DNA of 64,000 bases, from contig NZ_BSTQ01000018.1 in NCBI RefSeq assembly GCF_030269605.1, forward strand, positions 62,001 through 126,000, given 5' to 3'. The notes below the pieces were generated by a model, which saw only the letters and a list, made by a program, of their open reading frames with translations, made no database searches and was not told where the DNA came from. Made by a program: the position numbers and the translations under genes. How positions within the stretch are numbered: the stretch's first letter is position 1; every line of letters starts with the position of its first letter. Below are positions 41,383 through 50,529 of the stretch, one piece after another. This stretch comes from Lentzea sp. NBRC 105346 (GTDB taxonomy: Bacteria > Actinomycetota > Actinomycetes > Mycobacteriales > Pseudonocardiaceae).

Positions 41383-43706
41383 GCAGTCGAGCAGGTACCC
41401 GGTCGCGGCTCGTGGTGGACGAGCGCACGCGGCAGGCACTGGACAGATTGGGGAACGCCAGTGCGCGCGTGCGCATCGCCCTGGTCGCGCCCGGTGGGTA
41501 CGGCAAGACAGCCCTGCTCGACGAGATCAGGGCCGACGACGTCACGGTCGTGGACGACGCGCACTTGCTGGACGACGCAGCGCTGCGCCCGTTGCTGAAC
41601 GAACGACGGGTCGTGGTCGCGTACCGGCCGTGGCCGCGCAGCCAGGTCCTCTCGGAGCTGGCGCGGACCGGGACCGTCCTGTCGCTGCACCCCTTCACGA
41701 AGGACCAGGTGCGCGAGTACCTGCCGGGCGCCAACCGCGCGGTGGTCGACTTCGTGCACGCACAGACCGGTGGTGTGCCGCGGTTCGTCGAACGACTGGG
41801 CGCGACGACCGAGGTCACCGCGGACATGATCGCCGCGTTCCGCCATGACATCGAGTGGCTGGACGCCGACATGCAGAAGTTCCTGCTCGCCGCCGAGGCG
41901 GGCGTGGGGCTGCGGCTGGACCTGCTGAGCGGGTTGCTGGGCAAGGACGTCGACGCGGTCAGCGACCTGATCGAGGAGGGCCGCGCGACCGGCCTGCTCG
42001 CCGAGGACGGCACGCTGCACCCGATCGTCGCGCAGGCCGTCGCCGCGCTGAGCCGCACCGAGCGGCGCATCGCCGTGCGGCAGCGGCTCGCCGAGCTGCA
42101 GCTGGAGCGCGGCGGCCCGGTGCTCGAGCTCGTGCAACCGTTGCTGGGCAACGGAGGCCTGCCCGCGGCCGTGTTGCAGGCCGCGGCCCGCGAGGCGCTT
42201 CCAGTCGACCCGGCGTTGTCCGCGCGGCTGCTCAGCGCCGCCGCGGGTGGCGGCACGCCGGAGCCGGAGGTCGCCGCGCGGTGGGCCACCGCGGCCGCGA
42301 TGTCCGGTGACCTCGACGCCGCGTTGCGCCTGGCGGACCAGGTGATCAGCGGATCCGAGACCCCGCACCGGCGCACCGCCGCTGAGGTCGCGGCCGTCGC
42401 GCTCGCGCACCGCGGCCAGCTGGCGCGCTCGACCGAACTGTTCCGCTGGGCCTCGACGCCGTACGCGCAGGCGTTCGCCGGCATCGGCCTGATCGGCACC
42501 GGGCGCCTCGTCACGGAGAACCCGCCGCAGCCGCCGACGTTGCTGGGCGGCGCGGCGGACCTGATGCTGCGCGGCATCCAGCAGTCCGTCACGGGCGCGG
42601 AGACCGCGGCACTGTCCACTTTGGTGCGAGCGTCGGGGTTGCTGGAACCGGCGGGCGGCGCGGTGCTGCTGCCGGACAGCCCGGCGGCGCTGGCCGCGCT
42701 CGTCGCGGTGCACTGCGGTGAGCCGGGTGTCGCGGAGAGCGTGCTGGACCGCGCGGTCGAGACCGGGACGGGCGGCGTGCTGATGGCCGTGCGGCACCGC
42801 CTGTTGCAGGCGTGGCTGCACATGCAGCGCGGCAACCTCGCCGTGGCGCGCGAGTACCTGATGGCCGTGCGCGGGGCGTTCGAGCCGCGCGACTGGATCT
42901 TCGCGGTGGCGCTGGAGGTCGGCATCGCCCGGCGCAACAGCGACCTCGCGACGTTGCGCCGCACCTGGGAGCAGGCGTGCGAGGCGGTGCTGCGGCACCC
43001 CGTCGACCTGTTCAGCTTCCTGCCGCTCGGCGAGTTCGCCGCGGCCGCGGCCCGCCTGCGGGACCAGGACCGGCTCCAGCCGCACCTGACCGAGGCGGCG
43101 GAAGTGTTGCGGCAGCTGGGAAATCCGCCGCTGTGGGCGACCACGCTGCACTGGAGCCTGCTGCACGCGGCGATCATCGACGAGCACCCGGAACGGGCGG
43201 AGCAGCACGCGGCGGCACTGGCGGAGAACCGTTCGCACAACCGTTACTGCGCGATCATCTCGTCCGCCGCGGAGAGCTGGCTCGACGTGGTGGCGGGCAA
43301 GGTCGACGCGGACCAGGTCGAGGAGGCCGCCCGCGGCCTGCACGCCACCGGCCAGTGGTGGGACGCGGCCCGGCTCGCCGGCCAGGCCGCCATCCGCACG
43401 TCCGACCGGCAGGCCATGGTCCGGCTGCTCGACTGCGCGCGGCTGCTGCAGGGCCGCCCGGCGACCACGCGGCGGACGCCGGACAACGAGGTGTCCGTCG
43501 TGGTCGAGGACACCGGCAAGTTGAGCGACCGTGAGCGCGAGGTCGCCCAGCTGGTGCTCGAAGGGATGACCTACAAACAGGTGGGTGACCGGCTGTTCAT
43601 CTCGGCGAAGACCGTCGAGCACCACATGGCGCGGATGCGGCAGCGGCTCGGCAGCACCAGCCGCAGCGACCTGCTGGCCCAGCTGCGGCAGATCGTCGGA
43701 GGCTGA
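41379..43706 (+). CDS. large LuxR-family regulator with P-loop ATPase domain (IniR-like)
   Basis: 775-aa MalT/STAND-like regulator. Walker A is in VAPGGYGKTALLDE (about residues 36-49) and Walker B is VTVVDDAHLLDD (about 56-67). Winged-helix and TPR-like helical repeats fill 170-690. The C-terminal LuxR HTH reads LSDREREVAQLVLEGMTYKQ, then KTVEHHMARMRQRLG (about 710-770). A LuxR-type ATPase regulator of similar size (Rv0339c/IniR) lies beside iniBAC in mycobacteria; the same neighbourhood here suggests it activates the divergent iniBAC-like operon. TTG start coupled to the Hsp70-like stop. Confidence 0.85.
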   Translation: MSSRAGTRSRLVVDERTRQALDRLGNASARVRIALVAPGGYGKTALLDEIRADDVTVVDDAHLLDDAALRPLLNERRVVVAYRPWPRSQVLSELARTGTVLSLHPFTKDQVREYLPGANRAVVDFVHAQTGGVPRFVERLGATTEVTADMIAAFRHDIEWLDADMQKFLLAAEAGVGLRLDLLSGLLGKDVDAVSDLIEEGRATGLLAEDGTLHPIVAQAVAALSRTERRIAVRQRLAELQLERGGPVLELVQPLLGNGGLPAAVLQAAAREALPVDPALSARLLSAAAGGGTPEPEVAARWATAAAMSGDLDAALRLADQVISGSETPHRRTAAEVAAVALAHRGQLARSTELFRWASTPYAQAFAGIGLIGTGRLVTENPPQPPTLLGGAADLMLRGIQQSVTGAETAALSTLVRASGLLEPAGGAVLLPDSPAALAALVAVHCGEPGVAESVLDRAVETGTGGVLMAVRHRLLQAWLHMQRGNLAVAREYLMAVRGAFEPRDWIFAVALEVGIARRNSDLATLRRTWEQACEAVLRHPVDLFSFLPLGEFAAAAARLRDQDRLQPHLTEAAEVLRQLGNPPLWATTLHWSLLHAAIIDEHPERAEQHAAALAENRSHNRYCAIISSAAESWLDVVAGKVDADQVEEAARGLHATGQWWDAARLAGQAAIRTSDRQAMVRLLDCARLLQGRPATTRRTPDNEVSVVVEDTGKLSDREREVAQLVLEGMTYKQVGDRLFISAKTVEHHMARMRQRLGSTSRSDLLAQLRQIVGG

Positions 43707-43711
43707 CGGAT

Positions 43712-43753
43712 TCATCCACAGCTTGTCCACAGGTGCGCGTAACCTGTGGACAG
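43712..43753. repeat. inverted DnaA-box-like hairpin
   Basis: TCATCCACA (43712-43720), an exact TTGTCCACA DnaA box (43723-43731) and TGTGGACAG (43745-43753) lie within 42 bp. TGTCCACAGGT / ACCTGTGGACA form an 11-bp perfect stem with a 7-nt loop, starting 18 bp after the luxR stop. It may be a terminator, a DnaA titration site, or both. Confidence 0.55.
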
Positions 43754-43828
43754 CCGCCTCCACCGCATTGCTCCAATGGGGTTGACCGTTCGGCGGAACT
43801 GGCCTCACTCACCGAGACGGCGTATCAC

Positions 43829-43844
43829 CCGTTCGAACGAACGG
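43829..43844. promoter_or_regulatory. palindrome upstream of the GGDEF-EAL gene
   Basis: CCGTTCG-AA-CGAACGG is a perfect inverted repeat 78 bp before the GTG start, operator-like. Nothing else is seen in the 216-bp gap besides the DnaA-box hairpin. Confidence 0.45.
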
Positions 43845-43922
43845 ACGCATCGCGTGCCACTGTGTGGTTTGCTGGCGGTAGGCTTCCGCACCATTGCTCG
43901 TAGACCGGGTCAGGTGGAACGA

Positions 43923-45977
43923 GTGCCGAGGCAGGACGGCATGACGCCGCGCGGGCGTGACGAGCTCGCGCGTGAATGGGCTGTCCTCCTCAGCGCGACC
44001 GCATACGTGCCGTTCTCCACCGCCAAGCTCATCAAACAGCTGCGCTCGTTGCTCGATGTCCTTTGCGAGGCAATGCGCGGTGACGCCGAGAAGGCCGCTC
44101 AGGTCGGCACGCGCCTGGTCGAACTGCACTGCGTCGGCGCGACGAGCCTGCGCACGACCATCGACGTGCTGTCGAAGTTCCTTCCGTACCAACCGGATCT
44201 GGCCGGCATCGAGAACCTGGCCGAGCGGGTCGGACTGGTGATCGGGGCGCTCGCCGCCGGCTACACGGACAAGATGCAGGCGTTCGTCCTCGAACAGCAG
44301 GAGAGCGTCAGCCAGGCCCTGGTGCGCGCCAACAAGTCCGCCCAGCTCAACCTGAAGGTGTCCGAGGCGCAGTTCGAGGAGCTCTTCACCTACTCCGCCA
44401 GCGGAATCGCGATCATGGACCTCACCGGAAACGTCCAGCGTGCCAACGCCGCGCTCGGCCGCATCCTGCACCGCGAGGTCGAGGACTTCCCCGGTCTGAC
44501 GCTCGCGGACCTGGTGCAGTCGCAGGACCTGCCGCTGGTCGAGATCGCTCTCACGGAACTGCGGGAGGGCGGCAAGCACCGCGCCGAGGAACGTCCGCGC
44601 ATGATCGACGGCGACGGCGAGAGCGTCCGGGTCGTGCTGGCGGCGACGTTGCAGCGTGACGTGGACGACGTGCCGGTGCGGTACGTGCTGATGATCGACG
44701 ACGACAGCCAGCTGACCCTGCTCGGTGGCCAGCTGCAGTACCAGTCGCTGCACGACCCGCTGACCGGCCTGCCGAACCGGCAGTACCTCACGACCCGCAT
44801 GGAGTCGTTGATGCACGCCGAGCCCGAGCACGGCGTGACCCTGTACCACCTGGACCTCGACGCGTTCTCGGTGATCACCGACGGCCTCGGGCGGCAGATC
44901 GGCGACCGCGTGCTGCGGATCGTCGCCGAGCGGCTGTCGACGGTGTTCGCCGAGGAGAAGGCGATGGTGTCGCGGCTGGAGGGCGACGAGTTCGCCGTCC
45001 TGGTGGAGAACTCGGCGACGACCCCGGACGTGAACACGATCATCAGCCGCATCGACCACGAGCTGTCCGAAGCCGTGTTCATCGACGGCCACGGCGTGGC
45101 GGTGTCCGCGACCATCGGCGTCCTGCCCCGCCTGCCGATCAACACCACGCCCGCGGAGATCCTGCGCACCTCGGACATGACCCTGCGCCGAGCCAAGCGC
45201 AGCGGCCGCCGCCAGTGGGGCCTGCACGACGCCACCGCGGACAAGCGCGAGCAGCAGGAGTTCGGGCTGGCCGCGGTCATGCCGGGCGCCTGGGAGTCCG
45301 GCGAGATCAGCGTCGTCTACCAACCGGTCGTGGCGCTCGGCGACCAGTCGACCGTGTGCGTCGAGGCCGAGCTGCACTGGGCGCACCGCGACGCCGGGGT
45401 CATCCCGCACGACAAGTGCGTCGCCATGGCCGAGCACACCGGCCTGATGCTGCCGCTCGGCGAGTGGGTGCTGCGGCAGGCCGCGGCCGAGGCCGTGCCT
45501 CACTCCGGGATGCTCGCCGTCTGCCTGACCGAGTCGATGGCCAACAACCCGGACCTCGTGCGGGACGTCCGGAAGGTGCTCGACGACACCGGTCTGCCCG
45601 CCTCACGCCTGCTGCTCGGGTTCCCGGTGCACGTGCTGGCGTCCGACAACGGCGAGGCGGTCGACAACCTTGAGATGATCGCCGACCTCGGCTGCGCGAT
45701 CGGGGCCCGCGACTTCACCGGGTCGTCCACCGAGGTCGAGCTGGTGCGCGCGCTCGGGGTGAAGGCGGTGCGGATCAAGGGGCGGACCGTCCGGCCCGAC
45801 CCCCTCATCACCCACGTGCTGCAGGACCTCGTGCGGTTCGTGCATGCGGCCGGTGGGCTGGTGGTGATCGATCCGGTGGAGACCGAGGAGCAGGCGGACT
45901 GGTGGCGGTGGATCGGGGCCGACGCGTGTGTCGGCCCGTTGTACTGCCCGGAGCCAGGGGATTCCTGGCCGGTCTAG
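43923..45977 (+). CDS. PAS-GGDEF-EAL protein with altered catalytic motifs
   Basis: 684-aa cytoplasmic c-di-GMP-type protein: an N-terminal helical sensory region (1-150), PAS domain (about 150-260), GGDEF domain (DPLTGLPNR start; about 275-435) and EAL domain (about 455-680). The GGDEF signature reads RLEGDEF. In the EAL domain the signature is VEAELHW, the metal-site Glu position reads LLLGFPVHV, the DD pair is ARDF, and the KxD and AEGVET motifs read RIKG and IDPVET. The phosphodiesterase is almost certainly inactive and cyclase activity is doubtful; a c-di-GMP receptor role is plausible. GTG 43923 has AGGTGG at 5-nt spacing; ATG 43941 is an alternative. Confidence 0.88.
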   Translation: MPRQDGMTPRGRDELAREWAVLLSATAYVPFSTAKLIKQLRSLLDVLCEAMRGDAEKAAQVGTRLVELHCVGATSLRTTIDVLSKFLPYQPDLAGIENLAERVGLVIGALAAGYTDKMQAFVLEQQESVSQALVRANKSAQLNLKVSEAQFEELFTYSASGIAIMDLTGNVQRANAALGRILHREVEDFPGLTLADLVQSQDLPLVEIALTELREGGKHRAEERPRMIDGDGESVRVVLAATLQRDVDDVPVRYVLMIDDDSQLTLLGGQLQYQSLHDPLTGLPNRQYLTTRMESLMHAEPEHGVTLYHLDLDAFSVITDGLGRQIGDRVLRIVAERLSTVFAEEKAMVSRLEGDEFAVLVENSATTPDVNTIISRIDHELSEAVFIDGHGVAVSATIGVLPRLPINTTPAEILRTSDMTLRRAKRSGRRQWGLHDATADKREQQEFGLAAVMPGAWESGEISVVYQPVVALGDQSTVCVEAELHWAHRDAGVIPHDKCVAMAEHTGLMLPLGEWVLRQAAAEAVPHSGMLAVCLTESMANNPDLVRDVRKVLDDTGLPASRLLLGFPVHVLASDNGEAVDNLEMIADLGCAIGARDFTGSSTEVELVRALGVKAVRIKGRTVRPDPLITHVLQDLVRFVHAAGGLVVIDPVETEEQADWWRWIGADACVGPLYCPEPGDSWPV

Positions 45978-46504
45978 ACGGTCGCTTCCACGGGTTCGGC
46001 CGAAGTCGGTGCGTTCTGCCGCTGCGCCAGGTGCACGAGGACGAGGCCGAAGGCGCCGATGATGACGTTCTGCAGGGCCGCGGTCAGACCGTTCCACTGC
46101 TCGGACTGCCACATCACGAACCACTCGCCACCGATCGTGATGAAGCCGCCCAGGAACAGGATCACCTGCATCAGCCAGCCGGTCGACGACAGGCGCGCGG
46201 CGGTCTGCGTGCGGCCGCGCAGCCACGTGACGAACGCCGACGCCAGCACCAGGGCGGTCAGGGCCTCCCAGGCGATGATCAGGACGTAGACCACGGTGAC
46301 GATCGCGGGGCTCGTGATGGCCCGCCACATCGTCTTCGGGGACTTGAACGTCGTGTCCATCGCGAGCACGTGCTTGACGAAGGCTTCGTTCGAGCCGTAG
46401 TCGGTCACGTTGCCGAACACCACGAGGAGCATGTAGAGCGCGCTGATCCCGGTGAGCACCGTGACGACCGCGTTCAGGCTGCCGACCCTGGCAAGTAGAC
46501 GCAT
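45974..46504 (-). CDS. DUF2165-like small integral membrane protein
   Basis: 176-aa membrane protein with four predicted helices (about residues 8-30, 68-92, 112-132, 140-162), resembling DUF2165 proteins of unknown function. ATG 46504 lies 13 nt after the stop of the STAND-WD40 gene in the same direction, so they are probably co-transcribed. Its stop shares a CTAG with the stop of the convergent GGDEF-EAL gene (45974-45977). Confidence 0.75.
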   Translation of the reverse strand: MRLLARVGSLNAVVTVLTGISALYMLLVVFGNVTDYGSNEAFVKHVLAMDTTFKSPKTMWRAITSPAIVTVVYVLIIAWEALTALVLASAFVTWLRGRTQTAARLSSTGWLMQVILFLGGFITIGGEWFVMWQSEQWNGLTAALQNVIIGAFGLVLVHLAQRQNAPTSAEPVEATV

Positions 46505-46517
46505 GGAGTGACCATAT

Positions 46518-49500
46518 CTATCCGCACGGTGGCCGGTAGTCCAATTGGGGCAAGTGTTCACCCCAGGTTTTCTCCGTCAGGACGCCGCCGGTCGTGTCGC
46601 AGATGCGCTTGGCCGCGGCGTTGTCGTCCAGGGACCACAGCCGCAGCACGTGGTCGCCACCGCCGCCCGCCACGAGGTCGGCGCGCGGGCTCAGGACCGA
46701 GTTGTCGCCGGCGCCGGGGCCGCTGATCGGGGTGGACACGCCGGTCGCCAGGTCCCAGATCCGGACGGTGCTGTCGCCGCTGCCGCTGACCAGCCGGGCG
46801 CCGTCGCCGCTGAACGACAGTGAGGCGACACCCTCGTTGTGGCCGGTGAGGGTGCGCAGACGTGAGCCGGAGGCGGTGTCCCACAAGATGATCGTGTGGT
46901 CGCCGCTCCCGGTGGCGAGCGTCTTGCCGTCCGGGCTGAACACCGCGCGGTTCACCGGGCCGAGATGGCCGGTCAGCTCGTGGCGGAGCACCGGGCGGAC
47001 CGGGTCGGCGACGTCCCACAGGCGGACGGTCTGGTCCGCGCTCGCCGTCACCATCGTGGTGCCCGAGAACTCCACCCAGTTGATGTACCCGCGGTGGCCC
47101 TTGATCGGCTCACCCACGCGGACCGGGGTGGCCGGCGCGGTGACGTTCCACAGCTGCACGGACATGTCGTCCGAGCCGGTCGCCAGCAGTGTTCCGTCGC
47201 CGTTGAACGCCACCGGCGCGGAGTAGCGCGTCTTCAGCGTGATCGGCGACCCGATCGACGCGCGCGTGGCCACGTTCCACAGGCGCACGGTCTTGTCCGC
47301 CGATCCGGTCGCCAGGACCTTGCCGTCCGGCCGGAACGCCAGCGACCACACGTCGCCGGTGTGGCCGGTCATCGGGCCGCCGATCGGTTCGGTGGCGGCC
47401 ACGTCCCACAGCCGGATGGTCTTGTCCGTCGAACCGGTCGCGATCATCGAGCCGTCCGGGGTGAACGCCGGGCGGGTGATGCCGCCGCGGTGGCCGAGCA
47501 GCTGGCCGCTCGGCAGGTCCCACAGCCGCACGACGCTGTCCTCGCTGCCCGTGGCCAGGGACCGGCCGTCGGGGCTGAAGCCGACCGCGAACAGGCCGTT
47601 CGCCAGCGCGGTCAGCGGCTTGCCCAGCTGCGAGACGTGCTCGGGGTCGGTGACGTTCCACAACCTCACGGCGCTGTCGCTGCCCGCGGCCGCGAGGACG
47701 GTGCCGTCCGGGCTGAACTTCACCGACCAGATGCCGCCCGTGTCGTTCGTCAGCGGCAGGCCGAGCGGCTCGGGATGCGCGGGGTCGGCGACCCGCCACA
47801 CGCGGACGGCGCCGTCCTCGCCGCCGGTGGCGAGCATCGCGCCGTCCGGGCTGTACGCCACCGAGTGCAGGCCGTCGAGGTGCCCGGTGCGGGTCTCGCT
47901 CAGCAACGCCCGGTCCGCGACGCGCCACATCCGCAGCGTCATGTCGTCGCCGGTCGACGCGATCGTCCTGCCGTCGGGGGAGAACGCGATCGAGCGCACC
48001 TGACCGGTGTGGCCGCGCATCGGCTCGGTGGGCCGCGGCTGCCGTGGATCGGAAACGTCCCACAGCCGCACCGACTTGTCCTCGTTCGCGGTGGCGAGCG
48101 TCTTGCCGTCCGGACTGAACTCGATCAGGTAGATCGTGCCGTTGCCACCGGACAGCGGGTCGCCGATGCGTTTCGGGTTCGCCCGGTCGCGCACGTCCCA
48201 GAGGATCACCGTGTGGTCGTCGCCCGCGGTGGCGAGCAGCGTGCCGTCGTTGTTCCACACCGCCGAGCTGACCCAGCTCTTGTGGCCGGTCAGGGGACCG
48301 CCGAGCGGTTTCGGGTGCGCGCGGTCGCTGACGTCCCACAGGCGCGCGGAGTTGTCGTAGGACGCCGTCGCGAGCGTCTTTCCGTCCGGGCTGAACGACG
48401 TCAGGTATACCGCGCCCGTGTGCCCGCGCAGCGGTGTCGCCAGCGGGACGAGCGCGGTGGAGAGCAGGTTCCCGCGCCACGCCGGCTCGTCCGGGCGCAT
48501 CTGGTGCGCGACGAGGGCGAGCTGCGCGGCCAGCGAGAGGTCGTTGTCCTCCAGGCGGTTCGCCTCGGCGATCACCTTCGAGAACGCCGCGTCGTCGCGT
48601 TGCTGCCACACGACCACGCCCGCGGACACCGCGATCAACGCGAACACCAGCACCAGCGACACGGCCGCGCGGCGGAACCACTTCGCCCGGCGCCGCTGCC
48701 GTTCCGAGGCGTCCAGGAAGTCCCGCGCGCTCGCGGTGAGGTCCGTCGCGGACGCGGCGGTCTCCAGCCGGGCGCCGCGGTAGAGGAGTGACGAGTCGCG
48801 GTCCTGCGCCTCCCAGGTCGCCGCGTCCTCCTCAACCCGTTGCCGCAGCAGGTTTCCCGCGCGGTCCTCGTCGATCCACCCGCGCAGCCGCGGCCACGCG
48901 TGCAGCAGCGCCTCGTGGGTGATCTCGACGGTGCCCGCGTCGAGCGTGACGAGCCGGGCCGGCGTCAGCACCTCCAGCGCGGTCTCGGTCGCGGCCGTGT
49001 TCCCGGCGCCTTCCAGCAGGTTGCGCCGGGTCGACCGGCGGCGCGTGTCCTGGGTGTCGTCGCCGACCCGGACCAGCCGCAGCAGCAATGACCGCGCCGC
49101 CTGCTGACCGGCCGCGTCGAGGTCCGCCCACGCACGTTCCGCGGTCGCGGCGACCGCGCCCTGGATGCCGCCCGCCGCGCGGTAGCCGGCGATCGTCAAC
49201 CGGCCCGCCTGCCTGCGCTGCCACGTCGCGAGCAGGGCGTGCGACAACAGCGGCAGCGCGCCCGCGTCGTAGGCGTCCGTGCGCCTGTTGTTCTGCACGC
49301 CCAGGTCGCGCAGCATCAGGTCGGCCAGTCCCGCCTCCAGCTGCAACCCCGCTGCCTTGGCCGGGCTGCCCACCGCCTCGCGCAGCTCCGCTGTCGTCAT
49401 CGGGCCGAGCACCATCTGCCGGTCCTGCAACGCCTCGGCCAGCTCCGGGTAGTCCAGGCAGCGGGCGTAGAAGTCCGCGCGGACACCGAGCAGCACGGCC

Positions 49501-50288
49501 GTCGTCGCGGCCGCCGCGTGCAGCGCCTGGATGAACACCTGCAGCCGGTTCTCGTCCGTGCCGAGGGTGAACGCCTCCTCGAACTGGTCGACGATCACCA
49601 GCCGATCGCCGACCGCCACCCGCACATCGGCGGCGAATTCCGTGAAGGTGTCCGCGTCGAGCGCTTTGAGGAACGTCTCCGCGAGCTCCGGAACCTGGAG
49701 GATGAATTCCTTCAACGGGTCCGTGCCCGGCGTGAGCACAATGGCGTCCTGCCGCAACGCGGGCAGCACACCGGCTTTCATCAACGACGATTTCCCGGCG
49801 CCGGACGCGCCGACGAGCATGACGATTCCGTTGTGCTCGATCCGCTCGAGCAACGCTTTCGTGCTGCGTTCCCGGCCGAAGAACCAGTTGGAGTCCTCGA
49901 ACCGGAACGCGGCCAATCCCCGATAAGGACAGACCCCGTGCTCGTCGGCGTTCTCCTCGGCGTCGCCGACCGGGCTGGCCAGCGCTTCCTCCCACAGCGA
50001 ACGCCACGCGTCCAACTCGTAGAGTCCCGGCGTCGCGGGCTGCGGCCGGCGTTTGCGCGCCTCGCCGATCAGCACCTCGAGGACGGCCGAGAGTGCGGTG
50101 AAGCGGGCCGGGACGTTGCGGCCGCGGCGCCAGTCGCTCACCCGTTGCGCGGGCACGCGGACCGGGCGGCCCTGCTCGTCGGTCCGGCGGGCGCGCGCCA
50201 CCGACTCGGTGACCTTCTTCAGCGGTGGGTCGCCCGCCTCCGCGTAGAGCAGCGCGAATCGCTCCGCGAAGACTCCGCGCGGACCCAT
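46518..50288 (-). CDS. HTH-STAND NTPase with 14 WD40 repeats
   Basis: 1256-aa multidomain sensor. An N-terminal HTH-like segment (PAQRVSDWRRGRNVPARF, about residues 45-62) precedes GLAAFRFEDSNWFFGRE and Walker A LVGASGAGKSSLMKAG (about 155-170), Walker B RLVIVDQFEEAF and the STAND winged helix. One transmembrane helix is near 541-560 (VSLVLVFALIAVSAGVVVW). Fourteen WD40 repeats (SFSPDGKTLATAS...RLWDV type) fill 620-1240, enough for two seven-bladed propellers. STAND NTPases oligomerise on ligand binding and serve in signalling, development and phage or conflict defence. GGAGG lies before ATG 50288. A small membrane protein follows in the operon. Confidence 0.9.
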   Translation of the reverse strand: MGPRGVFAERFALLYAEAGDPPLKKVTESVARARRTDEQGRPVRVPAQRVSDWRRGRNVPARFTALSAVLEVLIGEARKRRPQPATPGLYELDAWRSLWEEALASPVGDAEENADEHGVCPYRGLAAFRFEDSNWFFGRERSTKALLERIEHNGIVMLVGASGAGKSSLMKAGVLPALRQDAIVLTPGTDPLKEFILQVPELAETFLKALDADTFTEFAADVRVAVGDRLVIVDQFEEAFTLGTDENRLQVFIQALHAAAATTAVLLGVRADFYARCLDYPELAEALQDRQMVLGPMTTAELREAVGSPAKAAGLQLEAGLADLMLRDLGVQNNRRTDAYDAGALPLLSHALLATWQRRQAGRLTIAGYRAAGGIQGAVAATAERAWADLDAAGQQAARSLLLRLVRVGDDTQDTRRRSTRRNLLEGAGNTAATETALEVLTPARLVTLDAGTVEITHEALLHAWPRLRGWIDEDRAGNLLRQRVEEDAATWEAQDRDSSLLYRGARLETAASATDLTASARDFLDASERQRRRAKWFRRAAVSLVLVFALIAVSAGVVVWQQRDDAAFSKVIAEANRLEDNDLSLAAQLALVAHQMRPDEPAWRGNLLSTALVPLATPLRGHTGAVYLTSFSPDGKTLATASYDNSARLWDVSDRAHPKPLGGPLTGHKSWVSSAVWNNDGTLLATAGDDHTVILWDVRDRANPKRIGDPLSGGNGTIYLIEFSPDGKTLATANEDKSVRLWDVSDPRQPRPTEPMRGHTGQVRSIAFSPDGRTIASTGDDMTLRMWRVADRALLSETRTGHLDGLHSVAYSPDGAMLATGGEDGAVRVWRVADPAHPEPLGLPLTNDTGGIWSVKFSPDGTVLAAAGSDSAVRLWNVTDPEHVSQLGKPLTALANGLFAVGFSPDGRSLATGSEDSVVRLWDLPSGQLLGHRGGITRPAFTPDGSMIATGSTDKTIRLWDVAATEPIGGPMTGHTGDVWSLAFRPDGKVLATGSADKTVRLWNVATRASIGSPITLKTRYSAPVAFNGDGTLLATGSDDMSVQLWNVTAPATPVRVGEPIKGHRGYINWVEFSGTTMVTASADQTVRLWDVADPVRPVLRHELTGHLGPVNRAVFSPDGKTLATGSGDHTIILWDTASGSRLRTLTGHNEGVASLSFSGDGARLVSGSGDSTVRIWDLATGVSTPISGPGAGDNSVLSPRADLVAGGGGDHVLRLWSLDDNAAAKRICDTTGGVLTEKTWGEHLPQLDYRPPCG

Positions 50289-50460
50289 CCGGCCTCCACC
50301 TCGTCGGGGCACCGATCCGGACCGGAAAACCGGCATGACCGCTCTGACCTGCGGACATGTGCACCGGCGATGCCTTGGTGAGGTCAGCCTAACGATGAGG
50401 TCTGACAAGCTCGACCGCACGTGCCGGGTTGGGGGAGGCACGCCGACTGGGGGCCGGCTA

Positions 50461-50498
50461 CCGCGGCCGAGGAGCTCTGGGGGTCTCCTCGGCCGCGG
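50461..50498 (-). terminator. terminator of the LCP gene
   Basis: Perfect 14-bp stem CCGCGGCCGAGGAG / CTCCTCGGCCGCGG with a 10-nt loop, 31 bp downstream of the LCP stop on the minus strand; it also isolates the STAND gene promoter (gap 50289-50529). Confidence 0.8.
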
Positions 50499-50529
50499 CC
50501 CCGAGGTCGGCGCCGTGCCTGGAGGGGTG

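Noticed and set aside
43712..43753. Chromosomal replication origin
   Set aside because: Only three DnaA-like boxes, no dnaA/dnaN nearby and no AT-rich unwinding region.
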